The position numbers and the translations under genes were made by a program. Positions 25,670 to 33,495 of a stretch of DNA of 33,495 nt are shown here, one piece after another; position 1 is the stretch's first letter; the number at the start of each line of letters is the position of its first letter. The notes under the pieces were generated by a model that saw only the letters and a list, made by a program, of their open reading frames with translations, did not search any database and had not been told where the DNA came from. Origin of the DNA: Candidatus Brocadiia bacterium (GTDB lineage: Bacteria > Planctomycetota > DG-23 > SLPQ01); assembly GCA_007131925.1 (NCBI GenBank), contig SLPQ01000082.1, forward strand, positions 1-33,495, given 5' to 3'.

Positions 25670-26032
25670 TTAATCTTTGACTTTGCTTTGGGACTCGGCA
25701 GGTTGCGCATCATCTAGTGTCAGCTTGACGCGCTGGACGTCAGTGAGGGCCAACCTCGCCATCCGGCTAACAACAATGCTGAAGCTACGATATGGCGACA
25801 GATGCAGCAGTTGCGGGACTTGATCATCATGCGGTTTGAAGTGCCCGGCAGGTCCGAAATCCTCTTCCAGGAGGAGGGTTACGCCGTGAGCGCCTGTATC
25901 GATGCTTAATTGCCGGCTCATACAGGGCCTGCGCATGCGTACGCCGGGCAGCCGCTGATAAATGGCTCCAGTAAATGGCGGCATTTGACGGGATGCGCTC
26001 CTGTTAACGCTGCAAAGTTTGCTCGCGTTCAT
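25670..26032 (-). CDS. Doubtful small ORF, hypothetical
   Basis: A 120-codon frame from the ATG at 26032 fills most of the 596-bp gap between DUF116 and the M20 peptidase. It reads as fairly ordinary protein (for example LSIDTGAHGVTLLLEEDFGP, then LTDVQRVKLTLDD), with third-position G+C lower than in the neighbours. There is no ribosome site and no recognised domain. It would start back to back with the peptidase gene. It may be a foreign or decayed gene or chance. Confidence 0.3.
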   Translation of the reverse strand: MNASKLCSVNRSASRQMPPFTGAIYQRLPGVRMRRPCMSRQLSIDTGAHGVTLLLEEDFGPAGHFKPHDDQVPQLLHLSPYRSFSIVVSRMARLALTDVQRVKLTLDDAQPAESQSKVKD

Positions 26033-26055
26033 TTCACTTGCTAAAGGGGGAAAGA

Positions 26056-27225
26056 ATGGACAAGGCCGCAAAGAATGCTATCGACTGCCTCCGCCGCGCG
26101 GCGCGCAAAGCGATGGCCGAGCAGATCGCCGTTGCCGAAATACCAAGCCCCTCGTGGAAGGCGGGATCTCGAGGGGAGCACCTTATCGGCAGGTTTGCCG
26201 ATCTGGGAGTGAAGGCTCACAGCGACGCCGTGGGCAATGTCGTGGCCGTGATAGAGGGCACACGGCGCGACTCTTATCCTGCGGCCATCCTCTCAGCCCA
26301 CATGGACTCGGTCTTTTATGACATCAAGGATATAAAGGTCGAGCGAAAGGGTTCCCGTTACTATGCACCGGGCATCTGCGACAACGCTGTCGGCGTTGCT
26401 ACACTTATAATGATAGCGGGTGCGCTTCGAGAGTGCGGCGCAAAGACTCCGGGTGATGTAGTCCTGGTCGGCTCGGTCGGCGAAGAGGGCGAGGGGCGGC
26501 TGCGGGGGATGCGGCATTTCTGGAAGGACTGCCCCTATCACGATCCGTGGTTTATCTCCATAGACGGCTCCGGCGCATCAGTGGCTCACAAGGCGCTTGC
26601 CTCATGGAGCCCGACGATAGTGGTGAAGGGACCGGGCGGTCACAGCTACTCAAACCACGGCCGGCCAAATCCCGTTCACATGCTGAGCCGCTTCGTCGCA
26701 AGGCTCACCGACACGCTCGAGGCTGATGCCGAGACAAACACGGTCTTCAGCGCTACGGTAATGCAGGGCGGCACGGCGTTGAATGTCATCCCATCCGAAG
26801 TGCGCCTCGTGCTCAATCTGCGCTCGGCAGACACGGCCCGCCTCGATCAGATGGTGCGCACCACCAGGCGGCTGCTGCGCGATGCGCGTCGCGAGGAGCT
26901 GGACCGCGCCACCGGAGAGGGCGACCTGCAGGTGCGCCACAGGGCGGTAGCCCGGCCCGGAGGCCACACCAGCACGGATCATCCGCTGGTGCAGACAGCC
27001 TTTTCGGCTTACCGCGCCGAGGGGCTGGCCGTGAAGGAGCCTGTGATTTCGACCGATGCCAACATGCCCATGTCGCTGGGCGTACCGGCGATCAACGTGG
27101 GCGCCGGTGGCAGGGCCGCGAATGTGCATTCTGTTCATGAATGGTATGAAAACTCCAACAGAGGCAGCGCCCTCGCAGCCATCGGCAGGATGGTTTTCCA
27201 GACCACCGGCTGGAAAGACGGATGA
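26056..27225 (+). CDS. M20 family metallopeptidase/amidohydrolase
   Basis: This 389-residue enzyme has the di-zinc M20 layout: His82 and Asp84 (LSAHMDSVF), bridging Asp109 (GICDNAVG), Glu143/Glu144 (GEEGEG), the SIDGSG segment and a C-terminal His in NVHSVHEWYENSN. The lid (dimerisation) domain is inserted from about residue 190 to 310 (GPGGHSYSNHGRPNPVHMLS). The family cleaves peptides or N-acyl amino acids; the AHMDSV and GNVVAVIEG patterns are nearest to peptidase T-like members. The frame begins at a TTG at 26038, but AAGGGGG before the ATG at 26056 fixes the start. Confidence 0.92.
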   Translation: MDKAAKNAIDCLRRAARKAMAEQIAVAEIPSPSWKAGSRGEHLIGRFADLGVKAHSDAVGNVVAVIEGTRRDSYPAAILSAHMDSVFYDIKDIKVERKGSRYYAPGICDNAVGVATLIMIAGALRECGAKTPGDVVLVGSVGEEGEGRLRGMRHFWKDCPYHDPWFISIDGSGASVAHKALASWSPTIVVKGPGGHSYSNHGRPNPVHMLSRFVARLTDTLEADAETNTVFSATVMQGGTALNVIPSEVRLVLNLRSADTARLDQMVRTTRRLLRDARREELDRATGEGDLQVRHRAVARPGGHTSTDHPLVQTAFSAYRAEGLAVKEPVISTDANMPMSLGVPAINVGAGGRAANVHSVHEWYENSNRGSALAAIGRMVFQTTGWKDG

Positions 27226-27396
27226 GAAATCGTTACGACGCGAGGATATGAAGGGCCACCCCAGGGTGCGACTTGTCCGTGCGTCAGTCTGACACTGGGG
27301 GACTCCTGCGCCGGGGCCACGCATTCTGGCGCTCTTGTGCCCGCCGGCAGGTACGTGGGACTGCCTTCGCGAGATAATGCGCCGCCCCCACAAGAG

Positions 27397-27425
27397 AAAC
27401 GGCCGCCCCGCGGGACGGCCGTTTT
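27397..27425 (-). terminator. Strong two-way terminator hairpin after tRNA-Glu
   Basis: On the minus strand AAACGGCCG and CGGCCGTTT form a 9-bp stem that continues through a U-G pair and CCC/GGG, then runs into TTTCTCTTG. Its other side ends in TTTTG on the plus strand, so it can also close the M20 peptidase transcript. Confidence 0.75.
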
Positions 27426-27433
27426 GCATCTTA

Positions 27434-27509
27434 TGGTACCCCCTAGGGGACTCGAACCCCTGTCACCAGGCTGAGAACCTGGGATCCTGGGCCGCTAGAC
27501 GAAGGGGGC
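27434..27509 (-). tRNA. trnE: tRNA-Glu (anticodon CUC)
   Basis: Read on the minus strand, the gene folds as a standard 76-nt tRNA. The acceptor GCCCCCT pairs with AGGGGGT (with one G-U at 1-72). The anticodon arm is CCAGG-TTCTCAG-CCTGG with CTC at 34-36, and the T arm is AGGGG-TTCGAGT-CCCCT. CCA is encoded (27436-27434). The head TTCGTCTAG matches bacterial tRNA-Glu. It decodes GAG. Confidence 0.97.
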
Positions 27510-27535
27510 ACCCTTTTGAAAACCCAGTGGCCAAA

Positions 27536-27563
27536 ATAATATCAGACAGCCACGCGCTGTCAA
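27536..27563 (-). promoter_or_regulatory. Strong promoter of tRNA-Glu
   Basis: TTGACA (27563-27558, perfect) and TATTAT (27541-27536, five of six) are 16 bp apart on the minus strand, about 27 bp before the tRNA. It is the best promoter in the window. Confidence 0.8.
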
Positions 27564-27614
27564 GCCCCTTAGAATCATTTCAGGGCGACCTTCGCCGGGC
27601 GCACCCCCGACGGG

Positions 27615-27643
27615 ATGACTTTTCAGGCGCCTTACGCTATAAT
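27615..27643 (+). promoter_or_regulatory. Predicted promoter of the 27702 gene
   Basis: ATGACT (27615-27620) and a perfect TATAAT (27638-27643) are 17 bp apart, 58 bp before the ATG. Confidence 0.6.
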
Positions 27644-27701
27644 GCGCATTGCGTAGACATGCCGCGAAAAGTCAGCACTGCTCTCCGACAGGATAAGGAC
27701 C

Positions 27702-28382
27702 ATGGACCAAAACGGCATCGACCAAACTGCAAAGGGCGCAAACAGCGACTCCCGGCAAGACAGGCGGACCAGCCGGCTTGCGATAGTGGGCTTTGCAGTA
27801 TCCTTTTTCGGTTTCTTCTTTCCGGCGGGCGCGCTGGCGGTGATACTCGGCATTATGGCCCGCAAGGAGGTTGAAGACTCACCCGACCGGTTCAGGGGTC
27901 GCGGCCTGGCCACCGCGGCGATGGTCATAGCCATCACGCTGATGGCCTCGCGGGGGGTGGCCTTTATCTATTATGATATCCTGCCTCAGATCGCCGACAC
28001 GCGCCGCGAACGCATCGAGCAGCGCTGCCGAAGCAACCTCGCTGCAATCGCCTCGGCCATCGACATCTACCGCGCCGGGCATGAGGGGGCGTTTCCGGTG
28101 GACCTGCAGGCGCTGGCAGACGGGGGATATGCGGCACCAGACAGACTGCGCTGCCCTGCTGCGACGGGAGCGGTGGATCCCGACCGCGTCGACGAGACCG
28201 GCGGCTACGCTTACCGCCACCTCAGGCCGGACGATGAGGCTGCAGGCCCGCTGGCCTGGGACAGCCAGCCCCGCCACGGCCGACCCGGTGTCCCGCGTGC
28301 CAATATCCTCTATGTCGACGGGCGCGTCGACGATGTGCCCGCATTTGAGCTCTATGAGGCGCTCGAAGCCATTGATGATTGA
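27702..28382 (+). CDS. DUF4190-like membrane module fused to a pseudopilin-like domain
   Basis: This 226-residue protein has a polar N-terminus, two membrane helices (about residues 26-52 and 70-93; SRLAIVGFAVSFFGFFFPAG, then GRGLATAAMVIAITLMA) of the DUF4190 type, and a C-terminal domain. That domain reads CRSNLAAIASAIDIYRAGHE, then GAFPVDLQALADGGY, LRCPAA and HGRPGVPRANILYVDGRV. It resembles the globular part of the DUF1559/type II pseudopilin-like proteins of Planctomycetes and relatives, including the His-x9-DG-like end. The usual prepilin cleavage helix is replaced by the two-helix module, so it cannot be a normal pilin. AAGGA lies before the ATG. A paralog begins at 33011. Confidence 0.7.
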   Translation: MDQNGIDQTAKGANSDSRQDRRTSRLAIVGFAVSFFGFFFPAGALAVILGIMARKEVEDSPDRFRGRGLATAAMVIAITLMASRGVAFIYYDILPQIADTRRERIEQRCRSNLAAIASAIDIYRAGHEGAFPVDLQALADGGYAAPDRLRCPAATGAVDPDRVDETGGYAYRHLRPDDEAAGPLAWDSQPRHGRPGVPRANILYVDGRVDDVPAFELYEALEAIDD

Positions 28383-28506
28383 GGACCGGTCGCTTTTCAC
28401 AGCGCCACACTAAACCCCTTGACACACCCTGCCCGGCCGAGAGCATGTACGGACCCGCAGCGCAGCAGAGGCCGTGCCGGGCACTTTCGTTTCCTGGAGG
28501 TCAGCC

Positions 28507-31302
28507 ATGCGAGAAAAGCCCGTGATGCATGTCCTGAGCCACACCCACTGGGACCGCGAATGGTACCAGCCCTTTCAAGGATACCGCAGACGTCTTGTTC
28601 ATCTCGTGGACGCGTTGATGGACCTGTTGGAAAAGCGAAGGGAGTTTGTCGCCTTTCACCTTGACGGGCAGACCTCACCGCTTTTTGACTACCTCGAGAT
28701 CCGCCCAGAAGAGCGCGATCGCCTGGCACGGCATATTCGCTCCGGGCGCATCATCATAGGGCCGTGGTTTACGATGCCCGACGAGGTCCTGCTCTCAGGG
28801 GAGGCAATTGTGAGAAACCTCCTCGCAGGGTGCATGGTATGCGCGGATACAGGTGTGGAGCCGATGCCGGTCGGATATGTCAGCGATGTTTTCGGCCACG
28901 TCAGCCAGCTGCCACAGATACTGGCCGGCTTTGGCATAGACACGGCCTTTCTGCACAGGGGCACCGGCGGGGACAATGAGACGAGCGAGCTGGTGTGGGA
29001 GGGCGCCGACGGTACCGAGTCGCTTGTTGTAAAGGCCTACCCGTGGACGGGATACCAGGACTTCATGGAGTATCGAGATACTGATGAAGAAACGATACGC
29101 CTGTACGAAAGCCGCAAGCTCGACCTGGCAAGCGCGCCGGCCCTGTTTGCCCTCGACGGCAACGATCACCAGGCCGCAAAGTGGGACACTCCCGAGGCGA
29201 TAGCCCGCATGAACCGCATCTTTGAAGATACCCGCGCCGTCCACTCGACCATGGGCCGCTTCATACACGATCTGAAGAAATCTCTAGGACCCGACTGGTC
29301 CAGCCGCCTGCCACGCGTTACCAACCAGCTACACACACCCGCACGCGGCGGCGCGTGGAGCGAGGTCTTTTTCGGCACGGGCTCGGCCCGATTGCCTCTT
29401 AAGCAGGCCAACGACCAGATCGAGACACTCCTCGCCCGCGTGGCAGAGCCGCTGAATGCCTGGGCCGCAGCGCTCGGCTCGGCAAGTGAAAAGCCCTATC
29501 TTGACCTTGCATGGCGATACCTCTTTCTAAACCAGCCTCACGACTCGATATGCGGCTGCTCGATAGACCAGGTCCATCGCGACATGATGTACCGCTTCGA
29601 CCAGGCGAGGATGCTCGCCGATGATACAGTCCTCTTCGCCGTACAGGAGGTTGCCGGGCGCATCGATACGGCGCGGCTTTCAGTAGATGCTGCGCTGGTG
29701 ACGGTCTTTAACCTCAGGTCGGTCCCGGCCGGCCCGACGGTGATGTTCGAGTGTGAGCTGCTACACGAGGAAACTGCCGGCCACCGCGGCGCACCTGCGC
29801 TGCTCGATGAGGCCTCCAATCCCGTCACCGCCGAGGTCATCTCCGTAGAAAGGGCCGTACGTGCTCGTCCGTTCATGTTCAGGACTCGTAGCCTGACGCC
29901 CGCCACGCTGCCGCGCACGCGGGCGGTGGACCGCTTCTTGATGGAGGCGGAAATGACCATCCCCGCCATGGGTTACCGCACTCTGCGCATCGCCGGAGGA
30001 GGCGGAGGCGATGGTAGCAGGCCGGCAAAAGCGGCACCGGCAAAGGTAAAGGCCACCTGCCGAACTCTCGAAAATGAACATCTCAAGCTTACCGTGGGAA
30101 AGGACGGCCGGATCGCCCTCTACGACCGCCAGACAGAGACACACTTTCGCGGTCTTCATTTCTTTGAAGACTGCGGAGACGCCGGAAACGGATGGGATCA
30201 CAAGTACCCTGATGAAGACCTGCGTATCCGGTCTACCGACGCCCCAGCTCTCACACGTCTCAAGGCGCGCACGCTGCGCACAGGAGGGCTGTCGGCATCG
30301 ATCGAGGTCGCGATGTCCCTGGCAGTACCGGCCGATCTGAAATACACCACCGGCAAAGGCGGCACCCGCTCGTCACGCTCAAGACGCATGGTGCGCATGC
30401 CTGTTGTCACGGAGCTCACGCTGCGCTCGGGCTCGCGCATGGTCGAGTGCCGCACCCGAGTTGAAAACAAGGCGCGCTGCCACAGGCTGCGCGTTATTTT
30501 TCCCTCGGGCAGGGCAAGCGACAAGTGGCAGGGAGACCTTGCTTTCGACATTGTCAGCCGCAGTGTAAAGCTTGCCGACACGACCGGGTGGAAGGAGTCG
30601 GAGCGGGAGGAAAAGCACATAAAACATTTCGCAGCCGTCGCCGATGACAAAGCGGGACTCGCCGTCATTACCAAAGGCCTGAATGAGGCCGCCGTACAGG
30701 ACAATCGCTCCCGTGCAATAGCCCTGACACTGTTTCGCGCATTCAGACAGCGCCTCCTGCACGAGACCACCGTCGAGAGCCAGCTTCCAGGCACGCTGGT
30801 AGCCGAGTACGCCATCGCGCCCTTCACACCGCACGGTGCAGCCACCAGCGCGCAGCTGATGGGACTTACTGAGAGTTACAAGGTGCCGCTGTACTCATGC
30901 ATGCATCCTGCGCCTGCCGCCGCCGGCAGGGCAGCGTCGGGCGAGCCCACTGAGCAGGCCGCCATTGATCCTGAGGATCATCCTGAGCTCAAGGCCCTCC
31001 TCGATGAGCGACCCCGGCTGCCGCGGACCCTGCCAGCCCACGGTACACTTCTTGAGCTGCCTGAGTGGCTCCTCCTCTCAACGATGAAGATAAGCGAGGA
31101 CAGTCGGGCTGTTGTTATCCGCATGTGGAACCCACTTGAACGAAAACGCTGCGCAAGAATCAGGATAAACCTGCCCTTTAAGAGCGCGCACCTCTCGGAT
31201 ATGCTTGAAAAGCCGCTTGAGAAGCTTCCCACCGGCAGAGACGGCGTGATTACACTGACTGTCGGCGCAAAAAAGATCGTGACAGTACGCGTAGATCTTT
31301 GA
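28507..31302 (+). CDS. GH38 alpha-mannosidase
   Basis: This 931-residue cytoplasmic-looking enzyme (no signal peptide) matches GH38, which removes alpha-mannose by a retaining mechanism with a zinc ion. Motifs: HVLSHTHWDREWYQPFQG at the N-terminus (zinc His and Asp), nucleophile Asp127 in GYVSDVFGHVSQLP, and NQPHDSICGCSIDQVH (zinc His/Asp region). A C-terminal beta-sandwich region begins near residue 395. The frame opens with a GTG at 28474, but the ATG at 28507 has GGAGG 6-7 bases before it. It is 12 bp upstream of the FGGY kinase; mannose release then phosphorylation of a related sugar is a plausible path. Confidence 0.95.
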   Translation: MREKPVMHVLSHTHWDREWYQPFQGYRRRLVHLVDALMDLLEKRREFVAFHLDGQTSPLFDYLEIRPEERDRLARHIRSGRIIIGPWFTMPDEVLLSGEAIVRNLLAGCMVCADTGVEPMPVGYVSDVFGHVSQLPQILAGFGIDTAFLHRGTGGDNETSELVWEGADGTESLVVKAYPWTGYQDFMEYRDTDEETIRLYESRKLDLASAPALFALDGNDHQAAKWDTPEAIARMNRIFEDTRAVHSTMGRFIHDLKKSLGPDWSSRLPRVTNQLHTPARGGAWSEVFFGTGSARLPLKQANDQIETLLARVAEPLNAWAAALGSASEKPYLDLAWRYLFLNQPHDSICGCSIDQVHRDMMYRFDQARMLADDTVLFAVQEVAGRIDTARLSVDAALVTVFNLRSVPAGPTVMFECELLHEETAGHRGAPALLDEASNPVTAEVISVERAVRARPFMFRTRSLTPATLPRTRAVDRFLMEAEMTIPAMGYRTLRIAGGGGGDGSRPAKAAPAKVKATCRTLENEHLKLTVGKDGRIALYDRQTETHFRGLHFFEDCGDAGNGWDHKYPDEDLRIRSTDAPALTRLKARTLRTGGLSASIEVAMSLAVPADLKYTTGKGGTRSSRSRRMVRMPVVTELTLRSGSRMVECRTRVENKARCHRLRVIFPSGRASDKWQGDLAFDIVSRSVKLADTTGWKESEREEKHIKHFAAVADDKAGLAVITKGLNEAAVQDNRSRAIALTLFRAFRQRLLHETTVESQLPGTLVAEYAIAPFTPHGAATSAQLMGLTESYKVPLYSCMHPAPAAAGRAASGEPTEQAAIDPEDHPELKALLDERPRLPRTLPAHGTLLELPEWLLLSTMKISEDSRAVVIRMWNPLERKRCARIRINLPFKSAHLSDMLEKPLEKLPTGRDGVITLTVGAKKIVTVRVDL

Positions 31303-31314
31303 GGGGGCAGAGAA

Positions 31315-32820
31315 ATGGGAGACTACACGATAGCCGTTTTTGACATCGGCAAGACCAACAAGAAGCTTCTACTGTACGACAGCGACCTTAAGTGTCTCAC
31401 CCCGGGCGAAGAGGGCGTTGCCATTCCACAGATAGTCAGCGGCAGTATCCTCTGCGACGACGCTGGTGCCATATACTCATGGATGATGGGCGCGCTTTCG
31501 GCAGCGGCTGCCGCTTACAGGGACATCCGCTGCATCAGCATCACCACGCATGGAGCGACCCTGGCGCTTTTGGGTCGGGAAGCCGACGCTGTCTTTGAAG
31601 GTGACGGCGGCCTTGTCTTTCCGGTGGTCTCCTACGAGCATGAAATCCCTGCCTGCGATGACCAAGCCTTTTACGAGGCCGCGGGCGAGTCGCCTGAGCG
31701 CCTGCAGGAGCTCACAGGCACGTGCCGGCTTGGTCACCTTCTGAACGCGGCCCGGCAGGTATTCTGGCTGCGCCGGCGCTTTGGCGAGCGCTTCAGCAGA
31801 GCCACCGATGTCCTTATGTGGCCGCAGTACTTCGGGTACCTTTTGACCGGTGAAAAGGCCGCCGAACCGACCTGTCTCGGCTGCCACGGCTATCTGCTTG
31901 ACATCATTGGGCGCAAATACAGCATCGTCGCTGACGCGGTCGGCATCACTGATAAGCTGCCGCCCCTCCCACTCAGAAAGAGCTGGGAAGTTCTCGGCAC
32001 ACTCAAAGGTGATATTGCACGCAGGACAGGCATAGCGCCGGGCGCTGTCGTGACCGTGGGCGCTCACGACTCCAACGCCGCGCTGGTACCCTATTTCGTG
32101 AAGGGTTTTAAAAACTTTGTGGTGCAGGACTCCGGTACGTGGGTGGTAAGCATGTCGCCGCGGGAAGAGGCCAGCTTTGAAAAGGGCGAGACAGGCAGGG
32201 AGGTCTTTTTCAACCGCAGCATCTATGGTGGGCCGGTAAAGACGACCATCTTTCGCGGAGGGGCGGAGTTTGAGTTTTACGGCAAAAGGGTCTTCACCGG
32301 ATGGCCTCATCCCGACAGGGTGGACCGAAAAGTCCTGGCCCGGATCGCACGCGCACGCGAGGCCTTTGCAGTGCCGGGTCTGGATCGAGGGAGCGGCCTT
32401 TTTCCGGAGAGCATATCCCGTCTTGAGGGTCTCGACACCGTGTTTCGCGATAAGACGCACGCATGGAGTGTGGTGGACCTTTCTCTGGGCGTTGAGGGTC
32501 ATTATGCGGCGCAGCTTGCCGGCGGCAAAGGAACCGAGACCATATTCATAGAAGGCAATATGGCCCGGCACAACCCGATTTATACAGGCGTCATAGCCAC
32601 TCTTTCGCGTGGCGTGCGCACGTTTCTCGGGGACGCAGGCGGAGCGGCTTTCGGGGCAGCTCTCATGGGGGCAGCCGCCGTCGAGCAGAAAAGGCCGGAG
32701 CAGCTCGGCGAGAGGTTTTCCCTGCGACCCGCACAGGTCGAACCGCTCCATGACATGGCCGAAGACATCGATGCTTACGCCCAGGCCCTTCTCGACCGGC
32801 TCGGCGTAAGGCTTCCATAG
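31315..32820 (+). CDS. FGGY family carbohydrate kinase
   Basis: This 501-residue kinase has the ATPase-fold marks: phosphate-1 DIGKTNKK (residues 10-17), VSYEHEIP and GTCRLGHLLNAARQ in the substrate lobe, VTVGAHDSNAALVPYF, then DSGTWVVSM and GDAGGAAFGAALMGA in the C-terminal lobe. It resembles L-fuculokinase/rhamnulokinase-type members rather than xylulokinase. The substrate is unknown. GAGGGGG lies before the ATG. It follows the alpha-mannosidase by 12 bp. Confidence 0.9.
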   Translation: MGDYTIAVFDIGKTNKKLLLYDSDLKCLTPGEEGVAIPQIVSGSILCDDAGAIYSWMMGALSAAAAAYRDIRCISITTHGATLALLGREADAVFEGDGGLVFPVVSYEHEIPACDDQAFYEAAGESPERLQELTGTCRLGHLLNAARQVFWLRRRFGERFSRATDVLMWPQYFGYLLTGEKAAEPTCLGCHGYLLDIIGRKYSIVADAVGITDKLPPLPLRKSWEVLGTLKGDIARRTGIAPGAVVTVGAHDSNAALVPYFVKGFKNFVVQDSGTWVVSMSPREEASFEKGETGREVFFNRSIYGGPVKTTIFRGGAEFEFYGKRVFTGWPHPDRVDRKVLARIARAREAFAVPGLDRGSGLFPESISRLEGLDTVFRDKTHAWSVVDLSLGVEGHYAAQLAGGKGTETIFIEGNMARHNPIYTGVIATLSRGVRTFLGDAGGAAFGAALMGAAAVEQKRPEQLGERFSLRPAQVEPLHDMAEDIDAYAQALLDRLGVRLP

Positions 32821-32923
32821 AGGGCCGCCCGGTTGAAATGGGGGGAGAGCCCCAGTGGATAAGGCTGCCCGCAGAGAATACCCGGGTCACATTGAAGAAT
32901 TCATTCGGTCCTGCATTTTGGCG

Positions 32924-32952
32924 TTGACGTGCCGGCTGTACCCTGTTAATCT
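32924..32952 (+). promoter_or_regulatory. Possible promoter of the 33011 gene
   Basis: TTGACG (32924-32929) and TAATCT (32947-32952) are 17 bp apart. The -10 match is weak, but spacing and distance to the start fit. Confidence 0.4.
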
Positions 32953-33010
32953 GAACGCCTCGAAGCGGTGCGCGTCAAAGCCATTTAATCGCCAGGATAA
33001 GGAGCGCATG

Positions 33011-33495
33011 ATGAGCGAGCAGGTTCAGGGCCGGCCGGAGCCCCCCGGTGCGCCTGCCGAAGCGCCGGTGCAGACGAGCGGTCTTGCAATCGCAAGCCTG
33101 GTGCTCGCCCTCTTCTTTTTCGTCCCCTTTGCCCCGCTGTTGGGGCTGGTATTCGGAATCATCGCCCTCTCACAGATATCATACTCCAATGGCCGCCTGA
33201 CAGGAAAGGGCCTCGCCGTTGCAGGCGTAGCCATCGGCGGGCTGGTGACGCTCATTATGTGCATGATGGTGGTGTGGCTGTCGATGTCGCTACTGGCGCT
33301 TCCGTCCCCCAGACACCGGGCGCGCATGATGAGCTGCAAGGCCAACCTGCGGGGCCTTGGGTTCGCAATTGGGCTTTACAGGGCGGACTATGATAATCAC
33401 CTGCCGCCGGACCTTGAGACGCTCGTCACGCTTGAGTATCTGAATCTCGGCCTGAACGAGCGGGACAAAGAGGCAGGCATGCAGTTTTACGGCAC
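33011..33495 (+). CDS. Second DUF4190-pseudopilin-like fusion protein (3' end outside window)
   Basis: The open frame runs off the end of the window. It shows the same layout as the 27702 gene: a Pro-rich head, two membrane helices (GLAIASLVLALFFFVPFAPL and GKGLAVAGVAIGGLVTLIM), then MMSCKANLRGLGFAIGLYRA then DYDNHLPPDLETLVTLEYL, matching the CRSNLAAIASAIDIYRAGHE part of the other. AAGGAG lies 6 bases before the ATG at 33011 (an ATG at 33008 is only 3 bases away from it). The text before both genes shares CAGGATAAGGA, which suggests a duplicated leader. Confidence 0.75.
   Translation, partial: MSEQVQGRPEPPGAPAEAPVQTSGLAIASLVLALFFFVPFAPLLGLVFGIIALSQISYSNGRLTGKGLAVAGVAIGGLVTLIMCMMVVWLSMSLLALPSPRHRARMMSCKANLRGLGFAIGLYRADYDNHLPPDLETLVTLEYLNLGLNERDKEAGMQFYG

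Noticed and set aside
28419-28447. A perfect TTGACA at 28419-28424 as a promoter for the alpha-mannosidase
   Set aside because: No acceptable -10 box lies 15-19 bp downstream.
31477-32751. A 424-codon open frame on the minus strand
   Set aside because: Opposite the FGGY kinase; no motifs.

Overview
The window is G+C-rich bacterial chromosome with compact gene clusters, strong Shine-Dalgarno sites and sigma70-like promoters close to TTGACG-16/17-TAGAAT. It carries a DUF4838 glycoside-hydrolase-like lipoprotein/secreted protein, a GH38 alpha-mannosidase, pseudopilin-like proteins ending in a DG-type motif, a pyrophosphate-type phosphofructokinase and an AmaP-like membrane protein. Together these suggest an uncultivated, polysaccharide-using lineage near the Planctomycetota, Verrucomicrobiota/Lentisphaerota or related candidate phyla. 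This placement is inference, since no rRNA is present.

Layout. Positions 21-8620 hold mostly minus-strand accessory metabolism: a MATE exporter, a broken small secreted ORF on the plus strand, an unknown membrane-anchored protein next to a DUF4838 protein, a flavodoxin/Fe-S aldo-keto reductase pair and an enolase-superfamily protein with a changed catalytic lysine. Positions 8873-16217 form a tight minus-strand series: ribE, rsmA/ksgA, HD-GYP, pepQ, accB, accC, amaP-like and a PPi-type pfk. It is driven from a divergent region at about 16295-16330, whose two predicted promoters overlap. The gene on the other side (16369-17178) is a stand-alone MshEN-type (GspE N-terminal) protein, a candidate c-di-GMP receptor.

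Positions 17192-21115 form a second minus-strand operon: an RNase HII-like protein, asd, truA and a GT4 glycosyltransferase that has no ATG, GTG or TTG start at its expected N-terminus (CTG proposed). Just upstream, 21187-21712 is an internally deleted IS4-family element with 16-bp perfect terminal inverted repeats, an imperfect 8/9-bp target duplication and out-of-frame N- and C-terminal transposase pieces.

Positions 21928-32820 are mainly plus strand: a DUF2079 membrane protein, a TIM-barrel sugar isomerase/epimerase-like protein, DUF116, an M20 peptidase, tRNA-Glu(CUC) on the minus strand, a membrane-anchored pseudopilin-like protein, the GH38 alpha-mannosidase and an FGGY sugar kinase. 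A second member of the membrane-anchored pseudopilin family begins at 33011 and runs off the window. The mannosidase and kinase are 12 bp apart and probably form a glycan-use unit.

No phage, CRISPR array or complete defence system is visible. The least explained items are the RNase HII-like family, the altered enolase-superfamily enzyme, the small IS remnant and the paired pseudopilin-like fusions.
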